This document shows positions 33,051 to 46,079 of a stretch of DNA of 64,000 nt, one piece after another; the first letter of the stretch is position 1; every line of letters begins with the position of its first letter. The DNA is from Nymphaea colorata. Taxonomy: Eukaryota > Streptophyta > Magnoliopsida > Nymphaeales > Nymphaeaceae. Below the pieces are notes generated by a model, which saw nothing but the letters and a program-made list of their open reading frames with translations, did not search any database and had not been told where the DNA came from. The position numbers and the translations under genes are program-made. The stretch covers positions 23,684,802-23,748,801 of the forward strand of contig NC_045145.1 of assembly GCF_008831285.2 (NCBI RefSeq). Reading direction: 5' to 3'.

Positions 33051-33716
33051 CACCGATCAGGATTCGATTTGGGAAAATGATCCATGGAAAAAAAAAATCA
33101 GATTCATCTGTCTTGACTTTTTCCTACCAACAAATTCTGATAGTTTCCCTTGAGTTCTTTGCTTATGGTTTTTATTGTTAGGGTTGTACAATGAGTTAAG
33201 CCAACTTGAGTTCAAATGAGAGTTACTCGGTTAAGCTTGATTTGAGCTCAACACGTTTGTAAATAAGTCAATTTCGAGGTTAACTGAAAACTTGAATTTA
33301 TAAATGAGTCGAGTTCAAGAACTTGAACTTAACTGAAACTTGAATTTATAACTTAGTTGAGTTTGAGTTACATGAAGTATAGGGATGTCAGCATAACCGA
33401 TCTGAATTGAATATCAAAACAATGAGCTCAGACAAAAAAAATCAGATATGAAAAAAAATATTTGATTAAGAAATGCATAAGATTCGGATTTAAGAAATGT
33501 CATTCGATCGGATTTGGGTTGGGATATACATAAATAGCTGTTTGGATTTAGATATGGAATCAGATTGGATGTATTTTTAAACAAATATCTTATATCTAAT
33601 GCTCTAACATATTGAAAATCGGCCAATTTGATTAAAATTTCAGATTTGGATTCAGATACAAATGTAAAAATCAGATTCAAATTGTATTTTGGATGAATTT
33701 TCTTTGTTTATATTTT
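33051..33716. other. Degenerate GAATTTGGAT/ACTTGAA-rich DNA
   Basis: Low-complexity derived sequence with repeated GAGTT.GAG, GATTTGGATT and CAGATTCAAAT words. No gene. The minus ORF at 33414-33680 follows the repeats. Confidence 0.45.
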
Positions 33717-34506
33717 GAATATGTGAATATCTGAAAAGACAGAAACAGTTAACTGTGCATCTGATTCATTAGACATGAGTAAGCTCGTTTAATGTATGTT
33801 ACCTTTGTTTTTTGTTATAATTTTCAAATTGAAAACAAAGGATATAAATGAATATCAACATGCTTCAATAAGTCGAGCTAGGGTTAGGACGCGGTCTATT
33901 GACCTTTTTTGCCTAGAACTTTTCGATCATCCGTTCTAGTGTTCACCGGCATAAAGTTTAAGAACAGAGCCAAGCACATTCTCTAGATGAGTGTTCTTCT
34001 CCTTGTTCTTCATAGAGGCTGCCCTCTCGATTATGCATATTCTCGGTTTTGGATAACACCCACCTTTTGTTCGATGAAACGTGAGAAAGAAGCATGGTCT
34101 GATGGCAAGTGGCAACGGATAATACTTAATGGATATGAGACAGTTGGATTGATGGATGATTCTCGTAACTTATATGATGAAATGCCTGAAAAAAAGGTTC
34201 TATCGTTAATTGGTTGAATGGTTTATTATTGTTTTTTTTTTTCTTTTTTGGCTTTTCATCCATCTGTAAAATTTGTACTATCAATGAGATTTTAATTTGA
34301 TTCAAATTGCATCCGCAACTTGATTACTAATGATTTGGTTTTTGGTATTTGTAAACAATTATTTTAACCGAAGAACCTCGAGGGCAGGCTATCTTGTATT
34401 TGATTTTTGCAGTTATATGATAGTCTAAAATGTAGTACAGGATGAATTTCCAGTTTCAGCTGTATTTGATTTTGTAGATATAATTACGTAAAGCAATTTG
34501 CCTGAT
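33717..34506 (+). repeat. PPR-associated repeat, copy 2
   Basis: Direct copy of 20155-21063, shorter inside. The PPR fragment at about 34125-34200 reads NGYETVGLMDDSRNLYDEMP then EKKVLSLIG, closer to a consensus PPR motif than copy 1. The block after EKKV that encodes WSAMVAGYADA in copy 1 is missing here. It joins an LTR start at 34507. Confidence 0.88.
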
Positions 34507-34885
34507 GTTATCACCTCAAATCTTTCAAAAGACCGTATTTCATTTTCATTGAATGAAATTCTCAGTTATTTCATTTGGATTTAACTTTTAGACCCTAAGT
34601 GCAACTCTAAACCTAAAACAGACTTTAGACTTTTATATCCATACATAAGTCCAATGCACCACCATTCGATTCAAAACGATCTCTAGCGATCTCTAGACCC
34701 ATGTCTGTGTCCAAACACAAGGTTCAGATTCAAACACGAGATTCAAATACGAAATCAAACTCTTGGATCTGAATTAGATCGAGAATCCAAGTTTAAAACC
34801 GGTTCAAAAATTTGAAACTCAAAATCCAAAATCGAGATCAAAATGAAAAAATTTGATGCTATGAACGCCACACATTCTATGCTTT
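34507..34885 (+). mobile_element. LTR 5'-end fragment joined to PPR repeat copy 2
   Basis: Starts TGTTATCACCTCAAATCTTT and follows 21064-21420 to TTTGATGCTATGAACGCCACAC. Similarity stops near 34885. Confidence 0.65.
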
Positions 34886-35693
34886 TTATATGAACCACTT
34901 TTTTATCTGTTTATGAATTTATTTTATTTTGTTTAATTTTTTTTTAGTTGCTCGTGCATTGATAAAAGTTTATTATAAAGCCTCGATGGTTTTACAATAG
35001 ACTCTTTTTAAGAAAAAAAAAAGGCCTTGAAATGGAAATCCATTTACGTTCTTCATAAATGCATTCAAAGTACCAAGCCCGACTAGCGACGATTGGACGT
35101 TTTCGAACTGGGCTTCATACATTTAATAATTTAGAAGAACATGTGAGGCCAAGCCTATCAATCACATTTTTCCATTCTTGTAAATAAACGATGTCGGTGT
35201 CTTATCGGTTTGCTCATAGGGATGGCATGATATCGACTGATATATATCGGTAAATATTGTTTTTTTCTTTTAAGGTACGCAAACAAAGTTTTTTTCATGT
35301 CGTTCAATCAAGGTATTTCTTCTCTTTCCTTTCCTTTTAAGTAAGACTGGGCATGAGTTACTACAACAACTTAGAGTCCTTTCAAGTAAGTCGGGGCATC
35401 AAACAAAGAAAGGAGGTACATGGATCGGATATACCTTTTATCATATCTGATTTTTTGGATATTCATATATTTAGATTCGGATTAGGATTCGAATTTGGAT
35501 GAGAAAAAGTTTATACCATATCCGAATCCAACTTTAAAATCTACATCTGAATCCGAGTTTTAGTGATACTTGAATCCGATTTTTAGTTATACTTGAATCC
35601 GATCCGAATCCGATCCAAATTTTAAATTATATCTGAATCCGAACCTAGAGCAAGAGTTGGAGTTCTCACATTTTGAAGTTGTGACCTATGAAT
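34886..35693. other. Intergenic with TCCGAATC-type degenerate repeat
   Basis: Between about 35450 and 35640 the word ATCCGAATCCGA and variants recur. Related words are seen near 11.0, 33.5, 53.1 and 61.4 kb. No gene. Confidence 0.5.
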
Positions 35694-37913
35694 GGTTGGG
35701 CTAAAGGTCTAGCCAAACACATCAACTTAAAATAATGACATAAGAAAAATATCAATTGTATATGAAAAGGTATAATCTGATTAAGAGGTAATGGCTTTTA
35801 TGAAGTTGCATATAATAATAGTCAAATAATTACCATATTACCATTTAACTTAAAGAATTTAAAAATATATCATACAAAACTAATTAATTAATAATTCCTT
35901 TTATTTAATTAAACGTTTTTGTGTAAACAAGCAAGCAAACTATTATAGTTAAGGCATCAACTAAACATTATATTTAAAATAATGTATTTATTTAATTAAC
36001 ATTAATAAAAAAAACTTGTATCAAGAAATTTCAATAAAATGAGTATTTTTAAATTATGAAAATTAATCACCAAAAATATATATTTAATGTGAAATAGTTG
36101 TTGGTAAGTTTATTGTATATAAAAAAAATTTAAAAATTATGTTGTGGCTTCACTTAAAATTTTCAAACTTTTGACTTTTGCAACAAAACAACTCCTAAGT
36201 TTATCATATAAAAAAAAATTAAAAAACTATATTTTAGCTTCACTTAAAATTTTAAAACTACAATTTGACTTTTGCAACAAAACAACTCCTAAGTTTATCA
36301 TATAAAAAAAAATTATGTTTTGGTTTCACTTAAAATTTTTTCTAAATTTAAGTGTGTCATCTAAGCAACTCGTAATTTTTTTTTTATTAGTATATTTGAC
36401 TTTCATACTTTCTTCATAACAATTGTTAAATCAGGTGACCCATATTTTTTTTCATTAAAAAATATTATTTAATGATTTTTTTTAATTGAGTTAATTGAAA
36501 TAATTTGTGTCATATCCATAAAAAAGAATGTTCAATGATATATCGGATAATTTATTAGACCTCTTACTTTTATTACAATAGTTTTTTTTTTACATAAAAT
36601 TGTATAATTACTCTAATGATATGTAAAATAGTTTATTAAATCAAACAATTTGTTGTTTTTCAATTAAATTAAAGGCTTTTGTTTTCAACTTCGTGAATTA
36701 TGTGTTATATGTCAAACACATATGACTTTTGAATGAATTATATGATTATATAAAATAATTTATTTGACTGATTAAATAAGTAAATTGATAATTTGATAGA
36801 TTTTTTTTGTGTGTTTAGCAGTTTTTTTATATTAAACATATTTATTTGAGACAGTGAAGATGTTTTCAACTTAAAATGAATATCATAATGTGTTTGAGAT
36901 TTCTATTTATTATAAAACATATTTTGTATATGATTTCTATATTTTTTCCACAAGTTTTCCATACGATTTGCATATTTTTTTCATAATATGACACTTCATA
37001 CTCTTTTCATATCGATTGTGTATATTGAACATTGATTTGATTATTTTTAAATAATAACATATTATGGAGTAAACTATTATTTAATGATAATCACTTATTG
37101 AAAATTATTAAATCAAGTGACCTATATTATTTCTCATTTAAGAATGACATTATTTAATGGTTTTTTCAAATTTCATTGAGTTAATTAAAAAACTTTTGCT
37201 TTATATCCCTAAAAAAAGTGTTTCAATGTTGTCAAACCTTCATTCTTCCACATTCACACTAACTTTTTGGGTTAGCCTCTTAGCTTTATTGCAATAAGTA
37301 TTCTTTTGCATAAATTTGTATTATTTAATTAAATCATATAATTTATTGTTTTCTACTAGTTAACGGTTTTTGTTTTTAAATTTATGAATTATGTTTTGTA
37401 TATCAAATACCTAAGACTTCTGGACTTATTATATGATTATACAAAATAATTTACTTGATTAATTAAATAAATAATTGATAATTTGATAAATAAAACTTTT
37501 TTATGAGTTACTAGTTGTTTCATATTAAATATATTTATTTGCGGTTAATTTTCATATTTTTAAAATACTCATTTTATTAAAATTTTTTTATACAAGTTTT
37601 TTTGTTATTTTTAATTAAATAAATATATTATTTAAGATATCTTGTTTAGTTGATGCCTTAACTATAATAGTTTCCTTGTTTACACAAAAACGTTTAATTA
37701 AATATAATATAAAATTATTAATTAATTAGTTTTATGTGATATGGTTTTAAATACTTTAAGTTAAATAGTGTATATTTTAACTATTTGACTATTATTATAT
37801 GCAATTTCATGAAAGACATTACCTCTTAATCAGATTATACCTTCATATACAATTCATAATCTTATTTAGTTAGAATTTTAAATTGGTGTGTTTGGTAGTC
37901 TTTTTGGCCAACT
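35694..37913. mobile_element. 2.2 kb AT-rich non-coding element with ~370 bp terminal inverted repeats
   Basis: Left arm 35694-36068 and right arm 37544-37913 are reverse complements with about 80-85% identity by eye (outer ends GTTGGGCTAAAGGTCTAGCC against GTTGGCCAAAAAGACTACC). Inside are an ~95 bp tandem repeat (about 36103-36345, unit with TTCACTTAAAATTTT and TTTGCAACAAAACAACTCC) and an ~450 bp direct duplication (about 36420-36860 and 37100-37545). No ORF of note. Long terminal repeats suggest a Mutator-like or foldback non-autonomous element. A target-site duplication was not identified. Confidence 0.75.
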
Positions 37914-39318
37914 AAGCATTTCGTGGGTCAAAGTGGGTCAGGGATTCACATGCATCCATCAGGAGCTATCCACCATATATTCCAGTGCATATAATCATAT
38001 CTCTTTACTTAATTACAATGTAAAATTATATGGCTTATAGTTAAACAAATAAAAAAACTTAGGAAAACATTAATGGATTGAAAACAATATATAAATTCAC
38101 AATGCACTAAAAGTTTAATGTGTTATAGCTTATTAGTTGACAAATAAAAAACCTTGAAACATATTATTTTATTCCATGAAAAAGGCAAGGGAAGCACTAG
38201 AAACCAATAATTTGGAATGCATTGAAATTTGATGGGTTGTACGTTATTAGCCAACGAAATAAAAAAAACTTTGAAAAACATTATTTTAGTGCGTGAAAAA
38301 GAGTAGCGGGATGTATTAAAACACAATAATTCACAATGCATTAAAATTTGGCGGGTCAAACACTTTATGCTTTTAATATAGACTAAAACAAGGTTCATAC
38401 TTTAGAGGGAGAGAACTATGCCAACTTTTTTGCGTAAGATCTTATTAACACTGTTGAGCCGGCATAATGGACTTGATACCCAAAATACGGCTATAATTGT
38501 TTTAGTTAAATCAGATTTTATAGAAAATAAAAAACTAACAGTAATGATATTTAGGAGTGGGCACATAAAATTTCATTTTTACATTATTTTTCCAATTTCA
38601 TAGGTTTGGAAATTTGCATACATTTTCACTGCCGGATTCATCAGAGACATAATTTTTCGATGGCTGAAATCCATGGAGAGAATACCTAGAAGGCACGATT
38701 GACGTAGAAAGAAAAATGCATTAAACCGTTATCGTTTTGTGATTGTTTTTTCAGACCACACTTTAATTTTATGGTTTTATTTTGTCACGTTATAGTTTTC
38801 GTATTTAAAACGCAAAAAAATTACATTTTAGGCATGCAACTAGATGGAGTGAAAGATAAAAAGGTTTCCGATCGACCAACACTAAAGAAATAATTTTTTA
38901 TTATCGAAAAACACAGTCAAACTTTGATGTAAAATAAAATATGCTGCAGCTTTAACTTTTTTTTTTTTTTTTTTTTACTAAGCCGACTAAGTTAACAAGG
39001 CAAGGGGTTAAACGAAAGAATATTGTTTGCGTTTTGGGGCAGTTTATGATAAAAATGAAATGGCATCAAACAGTTAATTACACACAAAAAAAATCAAATC
39101 GTATTTAATAGTGCCAAGCGAAAAAAGCGCAAATTAATTATCCTCGTTACTCCCAACATCTACTTCCTTGATCTGGATCCGATCTGTTGTCCTCGACCAA
39201 TCCAACCATCCTTTCTGCAAGTAGTATACAGTAAGAACGACTGCATGAGGCGAACTTACGAAGGAAGAAAATGCGCTCATTTTACCCAAATATACGTGAA
39301 AGAAGTAGAGAGTCATGC
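37914..39318. repeat. Intergenic with ~117 bp tandem repeat, relative at 53.65 kb
   Basis: Three degenerate units around ATTCACAATGCATTAAAATTT occur near 38093, 38207 and 38327. The 3' part (GGGATGTATTAAAA.ACAAT ... GAGAACTATG ... TAATGGACTT.ATACC) recurs at 53660-53880. The rest is AT-rich with poly(T) near 38960. Confidence 0.65.
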
Positions 39319-39326
39319 ATGCAAAT

Positions 39327-40418
39327 TGTCACAAAAAACGGCGTTATATTAAAAAAAACGCGTATTTAACGTCAAAAAAGTTCTAGACGAAAAAAACGGC
39401 AAAAAAACGCGTTTTTTTGAAAAAAACGACAAAATTTAAAAAACGCGTATAAAACGTGCATAAAACGATTTTTTGCATTTTCTTTTAACGTGCGAGTGCA
39501 AAATGGCAAAGCTTGTAATATTTTTTAAGACGTTGGCTTTTCTTTAAACTTGTTCGACCTTTTAGTGGCAAAAAAGTATTTTAACATAAGAAAAGAGGGC
39601 TTAGGGTTAACTTGAAATCGAAAATTTGTTGAGGGCCTTGAGCTTCGAACATTCGAGTATGTCTTGTCTTCAAGACAGAGAGGCGTAACAGGGCAGGCTT
39701 CTTCGAGTGAGGTGAGAACTTCTTCCTTCGTTCATTCCTCGACCTCACTTCTCAATCGGCTGAAGAGAAGGGCATTCAAGATTCGGCTGGTTTCGAACTT
39801 TCGTCCGATCGTCTTCTTCTCGTTTTCATCATCTTCTCGTTTTCATCCGGCTGAAGAGGAGGGCATTCGAGATTCAACTTCCTTCGTCTCCAATCTCCAT
39901 CTCTTTTTCATTCGAGCGGTGACAGGTTCTCTTTAGTCTTTCCAAGTTTCCATTTCGTTTTTTTACAATGTCACTATAGTATACATGTGCTGTTCAATTT
40001 TTCTTTTTTCTTGTTGTCGTATGCATCAATGATTCAATTTAATGCATGCCTTGGTCTCCATCTCGTCTTCTGTTTGTTTCTAAAACTTGTTAGATGAAGC
40101 GTTCTTCACTGTCTGTTAATTTGTTGAATGGTTTAGGTGGTGGTGATAAATTTTTAAAGCCATGAAGGCAAAAATCTTTTGTTAGTTATGTATTTGTCAT
40201 TTCATTATCTAATTTTAATGTGTTGCTTATCTAGTCATTTTTCAATGTTTCTTTTAATTTCTCATTTACTTTCTTTTTATATAATTATCAGGATTATTTT
40301 ATGTATTTTTTAAAAATTTGCCGTCTTTTTCCCGTTTTATTCTCGAGATTTTCGGCTTCACCGTATTATACCCGTTTTTTTCATCGCCGTATTATACCCG
40401 TCCACGTCTTTTGTGACA
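39327..40418. mobile_element. 1.1 kb hAT-like non-autonomous DNA transposon
   Basis: Left end TGTCACAAAAAACGGCG; right end, reverse-complemented, TGTCACAAAAGACGTGG. Flanking ATGCAAAT occurs at 39319-39326 and 40422-40429, with three extra bases (ATA) between the right end and its copy. An 8 bp duplication and short inverted ends fit the hAT superfamily. Subterminal DNA is packed with AAAAAACGCG-type words on the left and CCGTATTATACCCGTTTTT on the right. The interior has CTTCTTCTCGTTTTCATC repeats and no transposase. Confidence 0.65.
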
Positions 40419-40719
40419 ATAATGCAAATACATGTGAGACAGAGAACTCTGACATACCAACATGTATAGCCCAAAATTGCTAACAAGAAATCCCACCTCC
40501 AACGGTAACTCGAGGGAGATGCAACGCCCGATCAAAAAGATCAATGGACACAAAATCCACCAAATACAAAGACAAACCAGGTCACAAAAGCAAAACCTGG
40601 ACCATAAAAGTAGTCCGAGAGAATGGCACGCTCTCCACAAGGCCAACAAGTGTTGGAAAGAGAGGGAGAGGACCAAAGCGAAAATTGAGCGTATAATGAA
40701 AAGAAGCGAAAACAGTTGA

Positions 40720-41650
40720 GTCCTTCACCTGATTCTGTCTCTCTCATGTTTAGAAATTACAAGACAATATTCATAATGTTGCAGACAGATGTAACAAAAG
40801 AGAGAGAGAGAGAAACCTGGTTTATGCTAGTGATGCCCGGTACGCTTTGGCCATGAGGACGATGGATGATATTACTGCAAGGATTATGATGATCATTAGC
40901 CAGGTGAGAGACAAGCGCACCTCGTGGCAGCGTTCTTTGATTGTCATGTTGGTTGAGAAGAAGAGTGCAGTAACTGAATGGCAAACGGAAGTTAAAACCA
41001 ACAATTGAATGAGCATCAGGATGATGTAAGTCCAGTTAGCTTGAGGTTTTCCTCCAAAGATGGCTTCGCGGAAAAGAAACAACAAGAAACCAGTTCCCAA
41101 GTATACGATGAACTGTGCCATTGGCCTCCAAACAGTCACCCACTCCGTCTGACCATTGGGTGGCAGATTTGCCTCTGGACCATTATCTTGGTCTCGTTCC
41201 TCTTGCCCAGGTAGCTTAACGTTGATTTCTGGTACAGCCATTAAGTAAAGGTGCCCTGGGGAAGCTTTTTCCTCCAACAAATGAATTTTTCTTGCCGCAC
41301 ACTACCTGCCAAAACAAGCAACACGAGGGGAATAAGGAAGGACAAAGAACAGAAGGAGAGTGAGGAGTTTGGTGAGGCATTCAAAATAAGCAAATTAAAG
41401 ATCTTTTTAGTCCTCTTACTTCCTCTAAATGAAAAAGGAGAAAGACGGTTGCCTTGGTGGCATGGCATGTGGCAGGACATGGGCTATTATATAAAACACA
41501 GGGATAAGTATAATCTACTTTCTACAATTTTTGAATGTCCTATTTTTCTTAAAAAAATGTCCAAAACAAAATATGTTAGCTAAATTAATAATAAAAATAT
41601 ATTAAAGTGATAGAAGGCAATATTGAAATAAAAATTAACAAACATTCTCA
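40720..41650. repeat. Segmental duplication block A1 (partner 58360-59720)
   Basis: Includes the membrane-protein gene, the AAGCAAATT.AAGATCTTTTTA stretch and the ACTTTCTRCAATTTT...AAAATGTCCAAAACAA stretch, in the same order and direction as at 58.4-59.7 kb. Confidence 0.85.
40822..41241 (-). CDS. Small three-helix membrane protein, unknown family
   Basis: 139 codons, ATG at 41241-41239, stop at 40822-40824. I chose the first ATG. The frame is open a little further upstream but without an ATG, so a spliced upstream exon is possible. Residues 1-40 are acidic and hydrophilic. Probable membrane segments are at ~41-57 (FIVYLGTGFLLFLF), ~70-95 (YIILMLIQLLVLTSVCHSV) and ~112-131 (TWLMIIIILAVISSIVLM). 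FREAIFGGKPQANW, between helices 1 and 2, is almost identical in the second copy at 58.5 kb (FREACFGGKPHANW), so it is the best family signature. I do not recognise the family. It resembles the membrane end of ankyrin/PGG proteins only in general layout and lacks the PGG motif. Conserved sequence upstream (41370-41440) also recurs by the second copy and may be 5' UTR or exon 1. Confidence 0.55.
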   Translation of the reverse strand: MAVPEINVKLPGQEERDQDNGPEANLPPNGQTEWVTVWRPMAQFIVYLGTGFLLFLFREAIFGGKPQANWTYIILMLIQLLVLTSVCHSVTALFFSTNMTIKERCHEVRLSLTWLMIIIILAVISSIVLMAKAYRASLA

Positions 41651-44600
41651 ATGTACGTGATTATCCATTAACATGTTTGCCTCCAATAGCAATCTCCCGT
41701 TAGCAAAAGTGAAGATAAATATCTCGGCAACCACCGTGGAAGTCTCGGTGTTATCAAATCTAGGCAAGACATTGTGAGCCACAACAATATTGATTTGTTT
41801 CCAGATGGAGAGTGCTATATATCTGGAAACCAATTTCAATAACATTTTGCTCTTTAAAGCAGCCACTCCTTAGGAGATAGGTATTGAGAGAGAATCATTG
41901 TGGATGTAGGCACGCTGCCGCACCACATCTGGACTGATGCTTTAGAACCAATCTTTATAATCCAATTAATAGGCCACCATCACACTAGCCACAAGGAAAA
42001 ACTTCATACAAGTTACTTATAAAGCAATCTCCACCGTATATCTTCTCCAGATTTTCAAGTGCACCTGCTATTCACACTTTGCCATTTTGGTGAACTGCCG
42101 ACGGGTGATATGTCATCAGTAGTTGAGTTCTTCCTCTTCCCTTGACGGAAGCCATTGGCATTGGAAGAGAAAACTTCCTCCAGCATAGCTTTTTCTATAT
42201 ATCTTCTCAACTCGGTTTGTAAAGCCCTTTAATTTTCTTGTCTTGGTGCAATGAAACCTTTGTTCTTATATATATATATATATATATATCTACTATATAT
42301 GTATATATGTATATATGTATATATAGACACACACACGGATACACACTACTGAACTTAGTTAAACTTGTCAATGAGGTTATGAAGAAGTAAATATTATGCA
42401 ACAAAGAGAGGGTTACTACTTTTGCATGGATAAATGAGTTAACAAAAAATAACAATCGGGCATTACAAAGGATGGTCGGCAACTGAAGAGCCATCATCAG
42501 TAAATTCGTAACTAAGGTTTACTGCTTTTGTATGGGCTTGTTTAACATTATTTGGCAACATTTTGGCTTTCCATTTGCTGCAACCCTAGGGAGAAGCTTC
42601 CTGCAACAAGAATTTGGAAAAGGATAGAAATACACCACTATTCTACTATATTAATTCTGGGACAAGTCCAAAGCTTGGTATTGACTGGTTGTAATTCTTT
42701 TATCATCTCAACCTTAGATGACAGTGTTAACCAAGATGCAGTTGGAAGCACTGTTGTTTGATATCAAGGCTCTATAGCTTGACATGTATGTGGATGGACA
42801 AAGTATAATCCATTAAAATATATAGTTATCTATTGGAAGGAATGGAGGAGATTTGAATTGATTCTAGCTAAATAAAGGACTGGTATTGGAGTTCTACAAG
42901 TTGTTGGAATTGGACTCATCTCTAATTTAATAGGTATGGGGATATTCAGTCATAGTTGCATGTAGTCCATGTACATTTTGTTGAGCATAATAATATGTAT
43001 GATGTATACAAATAATGATGTAAATATGTTGGTATAAGATTAGGGGTACATAAAATAGACTACGTGTTGTTTATGAGAGCATCATGTTGAGAACAACTCA
43101 ATGCATCAAATTATGATTAGAATAAACTAGGCATATATGCAAGGTTTCTGAAAATTTATGAGGTGATCACAATATAACACAAAAATATCGTAGAGTCTGA
43201 AATTCCTTGTATTGAGGGAAACCATGCACATAATAAGACAGGCATAAGGGAAAGGAAACTTGCAGAAAGTACGTGATCAACATTGAAGCAAAGAAACCTT
43301 TGTGGATATTTAGGCACAATGATGCAACCACGTAAAGTATTGGTCCGTCTGTTTCCTTACATATTTATATTGCCTCTGCCTTAGGTTACACTAGAGGGCA
43401 TTTTATTTTAAAATCTTAAGGTCAAAGTGGGCATTAAATTGAACTTGGACAACTATCTCCATAATTATAATGAATTGCGAATGATGCAAGAAGTAGGACA
43501 AGTCATGCATATTTCTTAATGATATAAGAATTCAAGTGCTACTTAATTTGTACAAAACGGATTGTGGAGATTAAGTTCCCAAGAAAGATGTTGAAGCAAG
43601 TTATAGAAATAATAGGTGGCTTCTTCAAATTGAGTTGCTTATTCACGCAGGAGGCCCACCTCCTCTTTTAGGTCAATGTCTCTAATGAAACCGGAAGACA
43701 AGGCAGTCAGAAGCAGTTAATAAGAATATATTGCACTTGGAAATGAATTATTTCTTGTCAATGGATCATTGGAGATCATCTTAGCAACTCAAAGAAGTTC
43801 CGTTGCCAGCTGGGCTCTTTCGTTGCTTTCAAAATCTAAATATTGCATACTCCGACATTCTTTCTATTGAAAAGAAACCATATATGCAGATACAAGGCAT
43901 AGAAAATCAACCTTGTAGAAACACTTGATCAATGAAGCTCAAGCAACCTTCACACATGTAGGCAAATTAAGCCAATCCTCATTAATTTTGTATGCCTGTT
44001 GAGTTTTTCCATTTAATTTTTTTATGGTTCACCAACATGGAATCAAATCTAGGCTTGAAGGAAAAACAAGTTCATGCAAGGTTGATGACATGGGGAGCTT
44101 CGAATAACAATTCAATCATCTTTATATAACAATGCATAGTCTATTGACGTCCATCGTTAAAGAACATGTTAATTAGTCAAAATCTCAAAATTATAGATGT
44201 CCCATTGAATGGACTTAACTATTTCGCATAGTGAAAAGCAGCTATGTTATGCTTTGCAGAAAGATCTAGACTCAGCTGTATCAGTGGAGAAACAATATCA
44301 AAAATAAATGCTAGTGACATGTCATACGAGAGAGGGAAAGCCAACAACCATGTTATGTTGTATTTGCCTCACCCTCTAGTGCTCATAACTGTTGAAGAGT
44401 TCATTTTTCTCCCAACAGTATATATATATATATATATATATATAACAGTTTGTAGATGAGATCTGATGATGTTAGAAGCAGACAATTGATATAAAAGGAT
44501 CCAGACGACATCGATTTCCACTTGACAAACACGACGACGAAGATCTAATGATGCTTAGAAGGAGACAATCGATATGAAAATTATGTAAACTGAGTTTCAT

Positions 44601-46079
44601 GGACGCTCAAGGGCACAAACACACACACACGGGGAGAGAGAGAGAGACCTGACTAAGCTGGCTGGTGCTACCGGAGGACAGAGTAGCAGAATGTCCGGTG
44701 AAACCTATTTGTCGACCGTTGTGATGGTGAGGGAATGCAAGACGTCTGCGGCTGAGTCGATCGGAGTCCCAAAGTTTTGCTGCGCAGTCGATGACACGTG
44801 TCATACTTATGGTCGGTGGACAGAAGAGTACCGGGTCGGCCCGACATATTTTTAAATATATATTTTATATTAATTTTTATATATAATTATAATATTTTGT
44901 TACAATCAATTATATTTATATATTATTTTATATTGAAAATATACTTTTTAATTTAATTGAACCAGGCTTGAGTTTGGACTTCCATTTCAAGTGTCAATCT
45001 GGACTCAAGCTTGAGTTTCGGGTCAACCCAAACTCGACTCTTATCGAGCCCAGTCGTCTTTATTTTCAGGCATAAGGATAAGTGAGGCATAAGTGAGAGA
45101 GAGAGAAAATGAGAGAGCGAGAGGGGTTCATGACACGAAGAGGGTAGATGGATTTCAATCACATTTTTTGACAATATATTTTCTTATACTTTGCTTTCAA
45201 ATCATATTTTTTTCATGATAAATCGTGATCCTCTACACTTGAATTCGTTAATAGAAAATTTGAAAAATGAAGCTCTAAGAAATATAACTAACACGACGAC
45301 GAAGACCACCTGACCAACACCACGACTTTCACACACGCACTCCGGGAGATAAAAAAGCAGAGAGAGAGAAAGTGATCACCACAGAGGGATAGAAAGAGAG
45401 ACAGATGTGAAGATCATGATGTCCATGAAACCTTGAAAAAAACTGCCTGTGACCTCGAAAAAAATTCACACACAGCATTTGAAATTATAAAGAGATGGGA
45501 GATGATTGAGAGACAGACCTGTGGGGAAGAACGAGCTGACCGATCATTCGTAGCATGATTCTGGTGACGAACTTAGCGGACCGATCGTCCTTGTTTGTTT
45601 GTGACGAAGAACTTAGTCTGCACCAAGAGGTAGAGGACCGCGATGCGAATCATGCGATGGAGCCAGTTTCACTCTCGGGGGTCATATATATACATACGCA
45701 CCTTAGCCCCAAAGATACTGGGTGTACAATACCTTAATTAAAATATTTAAAAAAAAAATTAAATGGATCAGAAAGAGTAGCGAAAAAGTTCAAAAATCAG
45801 TTGCACGCAACTAAGGGATTTAAAAAAGTTAATAGTTTAAAATATAAATTTTTTTATAAAAATTAATCAAGATAAAAATAAAAATCGTGAAAAAACACAA
45901 AAAAGTTCATGAAATAATGTGATAAATTTATTTTCCTTGTTTTTTTTAAATATCACAATTTTTCTTTTTTTCCATTTTTTTGATAATAATTGGAATTGTG
46001 ATATTTGTGACACTGGGTGGAACACATTTTTCCAGGGCCACCCTTTTTGTTCCTCTCAAAGAAAAGGGCCTCATGGCTA
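41651..46079. other. Intergenic, contains further duplicated blocks
   Basis: 42930-43170 matches 59960-60215 (GGGATATTCAGTC.TAG, GTTTATGAGAGC.TCATGTTGA). 45480-45770 matches 61090-61270 (GGGAAGAAC.GAGCTGACCGATC, GCACCAAGAGGT). Both keep the order of the 58-61 kb copy. (AT)n tracts lie at 42267-42289 and 44419-44444. No gene recognised. Confidence 0.6.
44791..44804. promoter_or_regulatory. Perfect 14 bp palindrome with G-box/ABRE core
   Basis: ATGACACGTGTCAT is self-complementary and contains CACGTG, the core bound by plant bZIP and bHLH factors. No supported gene starts beside it, so a regulatory role is only possible. Confidence 0.35.

Noticed and set aside
39330-39500. AAAAAACGCG cluster as a telomere- or centromere-like satellite
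   Set aside because: No TTTAGGG units and no long tandem array. It sits at the end of a bounded hAT-like element.
40822-41241. Ankyrin/PGG-domain protein
   Set aside because: Has hydrophobic helices but neither ankyrin repeats nor the PGG motif.
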